Positions 7,562 to 14,485 of a stretch of DNA of 14,501 nucleotides are shown here, one piece after another. A model generated the notes under the pieces. It saw nothing but the letters and a program-made list of their open reading frames with translations. It ran no database searches and had not been told where the DNA came from. The translations under genes were made by a program, and so were the position numbers. Origin of the DNA: Bacteroidota bacterium (lineage in GTDB: Bacteria; Bacteroidota; Bacteroidia; B-17B0; B-17BO). The stretch spans positions 1 through 14,501 of the forward strand of contig JANXRU010000425.1 in assembly GCA_025356715.1 (NCBI GenBank), written 5' to 3'. The stretch's first letter is position 1, and each line of letters starts with the position of its first letter.

Positions 7562-9253
7562 CTATTTTACCTTATAAACTTTGGTTAAATCATAATAATG
7601 CATAGCATTTAAAGTAAGTCCTTTTACACTATTTGAAAGCATGCGATAAGATCCCTCATACCATAAAGGTATAATAACAGCATCATCCATTAATAACTGT
7701 TCAGCTTTCATGAAGTTGGCATAACTACTATCTTTATCAAATGTGTCTCGTCCTTTTTTGAAATAATTATCATACACTAAATTTTGATAACGTGAGGTGT
7801 TTGGGTAACTTTTTTCATTGTTATCCAAAGGAACTCCTTCACTTAAAAACAAACTTAAAAACGATTCTGGGCTTGAGTAATCGGCTACCCAACCATCTCT
7901 AAAAATATCACTTTTACCAAGTCTTTGTAGTTCTGATTTTTGAACGTTTGGTAAAGACTCAAAATTGACATTAATATTTAAGTTTTCTTTTAATTGTTTT
8001 TGTAATTCAACCACAACGTTACTGTTACGAGAATTGCCAGAATTAATTAGAATTTTAACTTCCGGAAATCCTTTGCCGTTAGGATAACCAGCCTCTGAAA
8101 GTAATTGTTTTGCTTTTTCTGAATTGTATGCATAACCGCGAATTTTTTTTATGTCATAGCCAATAAAAGTATTAGGTGTAATTCCATAATTTGCGGCACC
8201 AATTGCCTGTCCTTGCAAAATATTATCTACTAGTTTTTCTTTATTAATAGCAAAATTTATTGCCTGACGAACTTTTACATTATCAAATGGTTTTTGTTTT
8301 GTGTTAAAAACATAAAACTGACTAACCATCTCTGCTTCATGTTGTAACAAAGATTTTGGAGGATGGCTAATAAACTCTTGAATATGTTTTTCTACAATTT
8401 CTTTAACTCTTAATGAAGGTAGGGTGTTTACTAAATCCAATTTTTGAATTTCATATAAAGACAGTCCGTCTTCAATAGATTCAGGCATTACCAAAACAAC
8501 TGAATCTAAGTATGGTAGTGAGCAGCCTGCACTATCTTTACCGTAATACGTTGGGTTTTTTACTAAGATAACCTTATCTTTTGTAGAACTTTCGCTATAC
8601 ATAAAGGGGCCTGCTCCGTTTTTTAAATTCACACCATATGCTTTGTAGGCTATTTCATTAATAATTCCAGAGGAAGGAAATGCTAATAATTTTAAAAAGC
8701 TACTACTTTGGTTTACCAATTGTAATGTGAATGTACTATCATCAATAATTTTTATTCCTGAAACAGAATTTGCTTTTTTGTTGTAATACTCATTTGCTCC
8801 AACTAATCTGTCTTTTAAAACCGTTTCGAACAATAAATTGTTTGGATTATTAGTGCACAATAATTGGTACGTAAACTTCACGTCTTGGCTTGTAATTTCT
8901 GGCCCTTTTCCATCGGGATAACATTTGTCGTCTTGGAAATGCGCCCCTTTAACTAAATGAAAGGTAATTGTTTTTCCATCGGCAGAGGTTTCCCATTTTC
9001 TTGCTAATCCAGGAATTACCTCCAACGTTTTTGGGTCTATTCTAAAGATACTTTCATGTATTTGAGAACAAATTAATCCTTCAGTAACGCCAGTAATAAC
9101 GTGAGGAAACAATACGCCAAGGCTTGTACCACCAGCTAAAGTAAAAGTACCTCCACTTTTTTCTGAAACTTTTGTATTAGAATTCTCCTTGCCATTATGG
9201 CAACCAACTAAAAAAATAATTGCTAAAGAAAAAATAGAAATTTTAAAATTCAT
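7562..9253 (-). CDS. ABC-type oligopeptide/dipeptide solute-binding lipoprotein (SBP_bac_5 family)
   Basis: This 563-residue protein has a lipoprotein signal peptide with lipobox LVGC (15-18), so Cys18 would be lipidated. The rest follows the family 5 extracellular solute-binding fold. Visible markers are ESIFRIDPKTLEVIPGLARKW, GKTITFHLVKGAHFQD, ITSQDVKFTYQLL, the VRQAINFAINKEKLVDNIL segment, the PNTFIGYD loop, and YNSEKAKQLLSEAGYPNGKG, which is characteristic of DppA/OppA-type proteins. The length is normal. The usual ligands are peptides, but nickel- and sugar-binding members exist, so the ligand is open. No permease or ATPase gene is near. It is the first gene of a four-gene unit, with a good promoter 45 bases upstream of its ATG. 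Confidence 0.92.
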   Translation of the reverse strand: MNFKISIFSLAIIFLVGCHNGKENSNTKVSEKSGGTFTLAGGTSLGVLFPHVITGVTEGLICSQIHESIFRIDPKTLEVIPGLARKWETSADGKTITFHLVKGAHFQDDKCYPDGKGPEITSQDVKFTYQLLCTNNPNNLLFETVLKDRLVGANEYYNKKANSVSGIKIIDDSTFTLQLVNQSSSFLKLLAFPSSGIINEIAYKAYGVNLKNGAGPFMYSESSTKDKVILVKNPTYYGKDSAGCSLPYLDSVVLVMPESIEDGLSLYEIQKLDLVNTLPSLRVKEIVEKHIQEFISHPPKSLLQHEAEMVSQFYVFNTKQKPFDNVKVRQAINFAINKEKLVDNILQGQAIGAANYGITPNTFIGYDIKKIRGYAYNSEKAKQLLSEAGYPNGKGFPEVKILINSGNSRNSNVVVELQKQLKENLNINVNFESLPNVQKSELQRLGKSDIFRDGWVADYSSPESFLSLFLSEGVPLDNNEKSYPNTSRYQNLVYDNYFKKGRDTFDKDSSYANFMKAEQLLMDDAVIIPLWYEGSYRMLSNSVKGLTLNAMHYYDLTKVYKVK

Positions 9254-9297
9254 ATAATAATTTAATGCCTTGTTTTTATTAATCCAAAAATTAATGA

Positions 9298-9327
9298 CAA
9301 ATATAAGCGATTATGTTAAAAAGACAA
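9298..9327 (-). promoter_or_regulatory. Bacteroidota-type promoter of the lipoprotein/J-protein/hydrolase/acetyltransferase unit
   Basis: On the minus strand, TTG (9327-9325) is followed by a 19-base spacer and TATATTTG (9305-9298), a full match to the -7 consensus TAnnTTTG. Transcription should start near 9290, leaving a leader of about 37 bases before the ATG at 9253. No other gene in the unit has a comparable promoter. Confidence 0.75.
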
Positions 9328-9354
9328 TAAATTTAATACAGTTAAACATGTAAA

Positions 9355-9412
9355 TTTTATCGATTATTAAGATAAAAAAATAGACAGCCTTAAAAAAAGC
9401 GCTAAAAAAAGC
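9355..9412. repeat. Small AT-rich hairpin and direct repeat in the divergent promoter gap
   Basis: TTTTATC at 9355-9361 pairs with GATAAAA at 9371-9377 (9-base loop). Just after it, TAAAAAAAGC occurs twice, at 9391-9400 and 9403-9412. Both sit between the two opposed promoters in the gap 9254-9490. They could be regulator sites, but in such AT-rich DNA they may be chance. Confidence 0.25.
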
Positions 9413-9421
9413 ATGTTTTAT

Positions 9422-9452
9422 TTTGTTTTTCCCAAATATCGTATTAATATTG
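9422..9452 (+). promoter_or_regulatory. Bacteroidota-type promoter of the secreted 269-residue protein
   Basis: TTTG (9422-9425), a 19-base spacer and TAATATTG (9445-9452) match the -33/-7 consensus in 7 of the 8 -7 box positions (6 of them specified). Transcription would start near 9459, about 32 bases before the ATG at 9491. This also argues against the in-frame upstream ATG at 9413, which would precede the promoter. Confidence 0.65.
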
Positions 9453-9490
9453 CAAGACTTTTTGCAGACGTGCTAAAACTATCATACAAT

Positions 9491-10300
9491 ATGAAAAAGA
9501 CTTTTTTACTACTTATACTTTCTGGAATCCTTACCACTAAAGGGTTTTCGCAAAACAATGTCATCATTTTAGATGGAAATTACCAAGGCAAAAACCTTTA
9601 TGTTCAAAATCCATTTGGATCGGGAGGTGTTGGTTTTTGTGTAACTGAAGTGTTAGTTAATGGAAACATTACTACAGACGAGGTAAACTCTAGTGCTTTT
9701 GAAATTGATTTCAAGCCGCATAAATTAGCGATTGGAGACAAGGTTGAAATAAAAATCAAACACAAAGAAAACTGCAAGCCAAAGGTTTTAAATCCTGAGG
9801 TTTTAAAACCAAAAAGTACTTTCGAAGTTATTTCTATGACTGTTGATAAAGATGGAACTGTAAAATGGAGCACTAAATCTGAAACAGGGAAATTAGCTTT
9901 TGCTATCGAACAGTTTCGTTGGAATAAATGGGTAAAGGTTGGAGAAACTGAGGGTAATGGAACACCTACTACAAATAACTACAGCTTTAAAATTACACCT
10001 AACTCAGGGAAAAATCAAATTAGAGTTCGTCAAACTGATTATAGCGGTCAGCCTCGCTTGTCTAAGCCTGTAGATTTTATGTCAGATGCTATTGAAATTA
10101 CATTTGCTCCAGTAAAAGTTTCTACAACCATTAACTTTATTGCTGGTGACAAACCAGTTGAAACAATGTATGAAATTTATGACCAATACGGAAACGTGGT
10201 TAAAAAAGGTTTTGGCTCTAGTTTAGATGCTAGTAACCTACCTAAAGGCGGCTACTTTATTAACTATGATAACAAAATGGCTGACTTTATTAAAAAATAA
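9491..10300 (+). CDS. Secreted Bacteroidota protein of unknown function with a short sorting-domain-like C-terminus
   Basis: The ATG at 9491 gives 269 residues with a clean signal peptide (MKKTFLLLILSGILTTKGFSQ). The ATG at 9413 would add 26 residues in front and lies upstream of the promoter, so it is rejected. Residues 23-97 (VIILDGNYQGKNLYVQNPF, VGFCVTEVLVNG) resemble a small beta-sandwich seen in many Bacteroidota exported proteins, with two cysteines (50 and 95) that could form a disulfide. Residues 108-200 look like a fibronectin-III-like module (FRWNKWVKVGETEGNG, QIRVRQTDYSGQPRLSKPV). Residues 225-269 (MYEIYDQYGNVVKKGFGSSL, NLPKGGYFINYDNK, ending DFIKK) follow the pattern of the second half of a T9SS type A sorting domain but lack the usual PNP start. 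It may be exported by T9SS or stay in the periplasm. No enzymatic motif is seen. It is monocistronic, with its own promoter and terminator. Confidence 0.88.
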   Translation: MKKTFLLLILSGILTTKGFSQNNVIILDGNYQGKNLYVQNPFGSGGVGFCVTEVLVNGNITTDEVNSSAFEIDFKPHKLAIGDKVEIKIKHKENCKPKVLNPEVLKPKSTFEVISMTVDKDGTVKWSTKSETGKLAFAIEQFRWNKWVKVGETEGNGTPTTNNYSFKITPNSGKNQIRVRQTDYSGQPRLSKPVDFMSDAIEITFAPVKVSTTINFIAGDKPVETMYEIYDQYGNVVKKGFGSSLDASNLPKGGYFINYDNKMADFIKK

Positions 10301-10322
10301 AATTACTAAAGATATAAAATAC

Positions 10323-10355
10323 AAAAAACGCTCTTCACAACGAAGAGCGTTTTTT
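10323..10355 (+). terminator. Strong intrinsic terminator after the secreted 269-residue protein
   Basis: A perfect 14-base inverted repeat (AAAAAACGCTCTTC at 10323-10336, its complement at 10342-10355) has a 5-base loop and a run of six T on the plus side. The core stem CGCTCTTC is GC-richer than its surroundings. It begins 22 bases after the stop at 10300. The A-run on the left makes it structurally symmetrical, but no minus-strand gene points at it. Confidence 0.92.
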
Positions 10356-10356
10356 A

Positions 10357-10387
10357 TTTGAAATAACTCAATTTAAACCTATTTTTG
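10357..10387 (+). promoter_or_regulatory. Full-consensus promoter placing transcription start at the ATG of the biotinyl carrier gene
   Basis: TTTG (10357-10360), a 19-base spacer and TATTTTTG (10380-10387) are a full match to TTTG/TAnnTTTG. The -33 box begins 2 bases after the preceding terminator. The -7 box ends only 4 bases before the ATG at 10392. The predicted start is therefore about 10391-10395, which implies a leaderless or near-leaderless mRNA. Confidence 0.7.
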
Positions 10388-10391
10388 TTTT

Positions 10392-10904
10392 ATGTACACA
10401 ATCAAACTAAATTCAGAAACATCGTTTAAAACCGAACTAAAAAAAGAAACAAATAATGTGTTTTCTGGAACATTAAACGGGAAAAATTTTTTAGTAGATA
10501 TTATTAAAATACGAGAAGGCGTTTATCATTTAATTAGAAACAATATTTCTTATAATTTAGAATTAGTAAAGATTGTTTCTGAGGAGAAAAAATTATTAGT
10601 CAAAATAAACAACACACCGTACGAACTTGATGTAAAAGACAAGTATGACGAACTTTTGCATAGTTTAGGCCTTGACAATTTAGCTACTAAAAAAGTAAAC
10701 GATATTAAGGCGCCAATGCCTGGAATGGTTTTAAACATATTAGTTACAGAAGGGCAAGAAGTAAAAAAAGGAGATGCTCTTATTATTTTAGAAGCGATGA
10801 AAATGGAAAATATTTTAAAATCACCAACCGATGGTGTTATTAAAAAAATAGCGATCAATAAAGGAATTGCAGTAGAAAAAAATCAATTACTAGTTCAATT
10901 TTAA
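10392..10904 (+). CDS. Stand-alone biotinyl carrier (biotin/lipoyl attachment) protein, BCCP-like
   Basis: This 170-residue cytoplasmic protein has a C-terminal biotinyl domain (about 103-170). It contains APMPGMV (107-113), the biotinylation motif EAMKM with target Lys137, SPTDGVI and the closing KNQLLVQF. The N-terminal ~100 residues form the extension found in Bacteroidota carrier subunits of acyl-CoA carboxylases (YELDVKDKYDELLHSLGL just before the carrier domain). Its role would be to carry carboxybiotin between a biotin carboxylase and a carboxyltransferase. Unusually, neither partner is next to it: a terminator and an unrelated secreted protein precede it, and a superoxide dismutase gene follows after one base. 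It may serve a carboxylase encoded elsewhere. The ATG at 10392 is the only sensible start, as the next Met is residue 109. Confidence 0.92.
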   Translation: MYTIKLNSETSFKTELKKETNNVFSGTLNGKNFLVDIIKIREGVYHLIRNNISYNLELVKIVSEEKKLLVKINNTPYELDVKDKYDELLHSLGLDNLATKKVNDIKAPMPGMVLNILVTEGQEVKKGDALIILEAMKMENILKSPTDGVIKKIAINKGIAVEKNQLLVQF

Positions 10905-10905
10905 G

Positions 10906-11646
10906 ATGAGTAACCGCAGAGATTTTTTTAAAAAAGCAGGGCTATTAGGATTAGCTGGGATTGCATCAAAATTAGTTAGCAATGAACAATTGCACGCTCT
11001 TGAATCACTAGCAAATACAGGTTTAGAAACTAACACATTTGTGTTGCCTAAATTGCCTTATGCTTTCAATGCTCTTGAACCATTTATTGACACTCAAACC
11101 ATGGAGATACATTATACAAAACATCACCAAGGTTATGTCAATAAATTAAATGATTTAAAATCAACCACCATTAACTTTTCCATTAGTGATGCAGAAAAAT
11201 GCAAGTTAATTGATTCAACGACAATTCCAATCATTCGTAATAACTTAGGTGGACATTACAACCATTCGTTGTTTTGGACGCTCTTGAAAGCAAATTCGGA
11301 AGGAAAAGAAAATTTACCATCAGGTAAATTAGCGGATGCTATTATCAAAGAATTTAAATCGTTTGAAGAATTTAAAAAACAGTTTTCAGAAAAAGCTTTA
11401 AAAATATTTGGTAGTGGCTGGTGTTGGCTAATTGAGCAAAATGGCAAATTGCTCATTACGACTACTCCCAATCAAGATAATCCATTAATGAAATTAGCTG
11501 AGCAACAAGGCAAATTAATTTTATGTTTAGATGTTTGGGAACACGCCTATTACTTAAAACACCAAAACAAACGAGCAGATTATATTTCTTCATGGTGGAA
11601 TATAGTTAATTGGGAAATGGCTAATACGAATTATAACGCTGCTTAA
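10906..11646 (+). CDS. Tat-exported Mn-type (or cambialistic) superoxide dismutase
   Basis: The protein has 246 residues. The first 30 carry a twin-arginine signal: NRRDFFKK followed by the hydrophobic stretch AGLLGLAGIA. Residues 45-243 are a complete Fe/Mn superoxide dismutase, which converts superoxide to oxygen and hydrogen peroxide. Metal ligands are His69 (MEIHYTKHH), His120 (GGHYNHSLFW), Asp209 and His213 (LDVWEHAYY). The Gly-Gly-His before the second ligand and Gln190 in PNQDNPLM are marks of the Mn-type rather than the Fe-type. Bacteroidota members can be cambialistic, so the metal in vivo is uncertain. The Tat signal implies folded, metal-loaded export to the periplasm or a membrane-tethered form. 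The start lies 1 base after the stop of the biotinyl carrier gene, so both share one mRNA. No promoter or terminator of its own was seen. Confidence 0.93.
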   Translation: MSNRRDFFKKAGLLGLAGIASKLVSNEQLHALESLANTGLETNTFVLPKLPYAFNALEPFIDTQTMEIHYTKHHQGYVNKLNDLKSTTINFSISDAEKCKLIDSTTIPIIRNNLGGHYNHSLFWTLLKANSEGKENLPSGKLADAIIKEFKSFEEFKKQFSEKALKIFGSGWCWLIEQNGKLLITTTPNQDNPLMKLAEQQGKLILCLDVWEHAYYLKHQNKRADYISSWWNIVNWEMANTNYNAA

Positions 11647-11734
11647 ACACTAGAATACAAAAAGCCATTTAGCATAAGATACTGACTAAATATAAAATTA
11701 TACGTATTTTTATCATAAGCAAAATGATTAAATT

Positions 11735-14434
11735 ATGATAAATAAAACAACACTATTTTTCTTACTGTTTTTGCTCCCTATTCGTTTTCTTGCTCAAGAT
11801 TTAACTTGGGCGAAAGGTATGAGTGGAACAGGTGGCGCAGTAGGATCGACTATATGTCTAGATAATATAGGAAACGTTTATACTATAGGGCAATTTAAAG
11901 GCACTATAGATTTTGACCCAGGAACGAACGTTGCAAGTCTAACGTCTATTAATCCTTTTGATTATTTTATAACAAAAATGGACTCGTCTGGAAATTTAAT
12001 TTGGGCTAAGCAATTTGGTAGTTGGTATGAATATGGAGGAAGTGTACCAAGGATTAGTATAGATAATTTAGGAAATGTATTCGCAGTAGGTTCGTATACT
12101 GGTTCCGCAGATTTTGATCCAGGAGCGGGTATTTCAATCCTTACCACATCTGGATTACCAATAGATATAGAAGATAATTTTGTTTTAAAGCTAGATAATT
12201 CAGGTAATTTTATATGGGTTAAGGCATTGGTCCCAGCCGTTAATTCTAACGCGAACAGACTTTATTCTATGGCAATAGACAACCTTGGAGATATCTATTT
12301 AACTGGTAGTTTTAATAATACTGTTGATTTTGATCCAGGATCTGGCGTATCAATACTCCAAGGAAATCCAACGTCTGCTTTTATTTGCAAATTTAATGGT
12401 TCTGGGAATTTTTTATGGGCAAACAGAATAGGGAATTACGGTTCTGGGAATTTTTGTTCAACAATAGGGACTACAGTTTTAACTGACCAAACAGGCAATA
12501 TATATGTATCAGGATATTGCTATGGGTCAATAGCTTATAATTTTACTCCTATTTGTAATAGCGGAAGTTTTGTTCTTAAACTGGATATTAATGGCACCTA
12601 TGTTTCATCCATATCACTCCCAGGTTATAATGCACAATCTGCATTAATAGACGCATCAGGCAATTCTTTTATATTTACTTATTCCTCTGCTAACATATTT
12701 ACTATTATTAAATTAGATGTTTCGGGCAATATGTTGTGGACAAAAGCATTTGATTATCATATTGAGGCTCATGGTGCGGCATTAAGTCAATCAGATAATA
12801 TATTCTTATCTGGAGCGTTTTATGGTACTGTTGATTTCGATCCAGGAATTGGAATCACAAATCTTTCATCTACTAATCCAAATTTATCTGATGCGTTTAT
12901 TTTAAAAATAAATAATGATGGCGACTTTTTATGGGCAAAAAAAACTGGCGGTACTAGTTATGGTATGGGGAACGAAATAGCAGTAGATGCTTCTGAAAAC
13001 ATGTATTCTACAGGCACTTATAACACAACACGTGACTTTGATCCTAGTATTAATATATATAACCTTGTACCTGGTCCTGGGCCCAAAAGTGCCTTTGTGT
13101 GTAAACTTAAGAAAAATATTTGTTCAGATTTAGCATTACTTATCGATACTGTGTCGGGAATAAATTGTAGTAATTTTGGTTATGCGTCAGGACATTGCGT
13201 TAATGGTTTAGCTCCATATAATTATAGTTGGAATACTACTCCAATTACTACAAACACATCTGTTATTATGCCTAACACTGGTATCTACGCCTTAACCGTT
13301 TCTGATGCAAATAATTGTTCTATAAGTTCTTCTGTTATTATTAATGCTCCAAGCTATATGTCTGGAGTCGATTTAAATCCTAGTATTGTCTCTGCTGCCT
13401 TTAGACCTGGTTTCATGAATACTATTTTTATGGACGCATTTAATGATGGTTGCGTGCCTGCAACTGGAAAACTTAAACTTATACTCGACCCCCGTTTAAT
13501 CTATAATTATTCTACTCCTATTCCTAATACAATTTCAGGTGACACTTTAATTTGGAGTTTTTATAATTTAATTTACGATTCTACTCACATTAAACCGTTT
13601 GTTTCAGTTACCAACCCAACCTCTACCGCAATAGGAGATACTATTGTTTTGACAACAATCATGACACCTTTTTATGGAGATACTGACACTTTAAATAATA
13701 TAAAAATATATAAAACAAAAGTTGTTAATGCTTTCGATCCTAATGAAAAAACAGTATTTCCCTCAGGTAAATGCGATGAAGGCTATATATTAAACAATCA
13801 ACTTTTAACTTATACCATTCGCTTTCAAAATACGGGTAATGCAGATGCAATTGATATATCTATTCTAGATCAATTAGACAAAAACCTTAATCCAAATACG
13901 GTAAAAATTATTGGATATAGCCATCCCGTTTATGCAGAGTTATTAGAAAATGATGTGATGAAGTTTAATTTTAAAAATATTAATTTACCCGATAGCAATT
14001 CTAATGAGCCTAAGAGTCATGGATATTTGATTTTTGAAGTAATGCAAGATACTAACCTAAATAATGGAAGTAAAATTAAAAACAGTGTTGGTATTTATTT
14101 TGATTATAATATAGCGGTGTTAACAAATACTGTAATTAACACTATAGTTGATGTCATCTCCGAGGATTGTGCTTCCAAAAATACTCAGGCAAGTTACGAT
14201 AAACCTATTGCTTTATTTCCAAATCCAACAAGTAAGATTTTAAATATTGAAGTTGATGCTTATAATTCAAATTCAGAAATAATGATTACTGATGTATTAG
14301 GGCGCACAGTATTTTCTCAAAAAATTGAATCAGCTAAAACTGTTATAAATACAGACACATATAATAAGGGAATCTATTTTATTACGGTAATTACTGAAAA
14401 CAAACAATCAACTACAAAAATAATTATTCAATAA
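11735..14434 (+). CDS. Large T9SS-exported protein with DFDPG-marked propeller, SprB-like and DUF7619-like modules
   Basis: This 899-residue protein has a signal peptide at about 1-20 (ending FLAQ). About residues 23-463 contain seven repeat units of SBBP-type propeller. Each runs from a W-x-K strand through xDxxGNxY and an F-x-x-K-xD-xxGN strand. Five carry DFDP near the middle (DFDPG in units 1, 2, 3 and 6, DFDPS in unit 7); units 4 and 5 lack it. The first WAK strand lies near the N-terminus, as in velcro closure. Residues 465-540 resemble a SprB/PKD-like repeat (PYNYSWNTTPITTNTS, GIYALTVSDANNCS). Residues 665-800 match the DUF7619 type (FDPNEKTVFPSG, YTIRFQNTGNADA, IKNSVGIYFDYN). The type A sorting domain starts ALFPNPTSKILNIEV near 825 and ends at 899. 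Surface localisation through T9SS is predicted; the binding partner is unknown. It is probably monocistronic; only a poor promoter match precedes it. Confidence 0.92.
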   Translation: MINKTTLFFLLFLLPIRFLAQDLTWAKGMSGTGGAVGSTICLDNIGNVYTIGQFKGTIDFDPGTNVASLTSINPFDYFITKMDSSGNLIWAKQFGSWYEYGGSVPRISIDNLGNVFAVGSYTGSADFDPGAGISILTTSGLPIDIEDNFVLKLDNSGNFIWVKALVPAVNSNANRLYSMAIDNLGDIYLTGSFNNTVDFDPGSGVSILQGNPTSAFICKFNGSGNFLWANRIGNYGSGNFCSTIGTTVLTDQTGNIYVSGYCYGSIAYNFTPICNSGSFVLKLDINGTYVSSISLPGYNAQSALIDASGNSFIFTYSSANIFTIIKLDVSGNMLWTKAFDYHIEAHGAALSQSDNIFLSGAFYGTVDFDPGIGITNLSSTNPNLSDAFILKINNDGDFLWAKKTGGTSYGMGNEIAVDASENMYSTGTYNTTRDFDPSINIYNLVPGPGPKSAFVCKLKKNICSDLALLIDTVSGINCSNFGYASGHCVNGLAPYNYSWNTTPITTNTSVIMPNTGIYALTVSDANNCSISSSVIINAPSYMSGVDLNPSIVSAAFRPGFMNTIFMDAFNDGCVPATGKLKLILDPRLIYNYSTPIPNTISGDTLIWSFYNLIYDSTHIKPFVSVTNPTSTAIGDTIVLTTIMTPFYGDTDTLNNIKIYKTKVVNAFDPNEKTVFPSGKCDEGYILNNQLLTYTIRFQNTGNADAIDISILDQLDKNLNPNTVKIIGYSHPVYAELLENDVMKFNFKNINLPDSNSNEPKSHGYLIFEVMQDTNLNNGSKIKNSVGIYFDYNIAVLTNTVINTIVDVISEDCASKNTQASYDKPIALFPNPTSKILNIEVDAYNSNSEIMITDVLGRTVFSQKIESAKTVINTDTYNKGIYFITVITENKQSTTKIIIQ

Positions 14435-14454
14435 AATTGAATTTTAATAAAATT

Positions 14455-14485
14455 AAAAATCCTCAGAAAAATCTGGGGATTTTTT
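14455..14485 (+). terminator. Intrinsic terminator of the DFDPG-propeller T9SS gene
   Basis: AAAAATCCTCAGA (14455-14467) pairs with TCTGGGGATTTTT (14472-14484) around an AAAA loop, with one G-U pair in the 13-base stem. A run of six T ends at 14485. It starts 20 bases after the stop codon. Confidence 0.85.

Noticed and set aside
9413..9490. Upstream in-frame start giving a 26-residue extension of the secreted protein
   Set aside because: It precedes the predicted promoter and would hide the clean signal peptide that starts at 9491.
11682..11712. Possible promoter (TATTTTTA at 11705-11712) before the 899-residue gene
   Set aside because: The -7 box lacks the final G and no TTTG or TTG lies at the right distance, so it is not listed as a feature.
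11724..11738. Four-codon upstream frame (M-I-K-L) whose TGA overlaps the ATG of the 899-residue gene
   Set aside because: ATGA overlaps arise easily in AT-rich DNA. There is no leader-peptide feature or attenuator hairpin around it.
13128..13740. Possible catalytic domain between the propeller and the DUF7619-like module
   Set aside because: The segment looks like beta-sandwich repeats with no conserved catalytic residues, so only structural modules are claimed.
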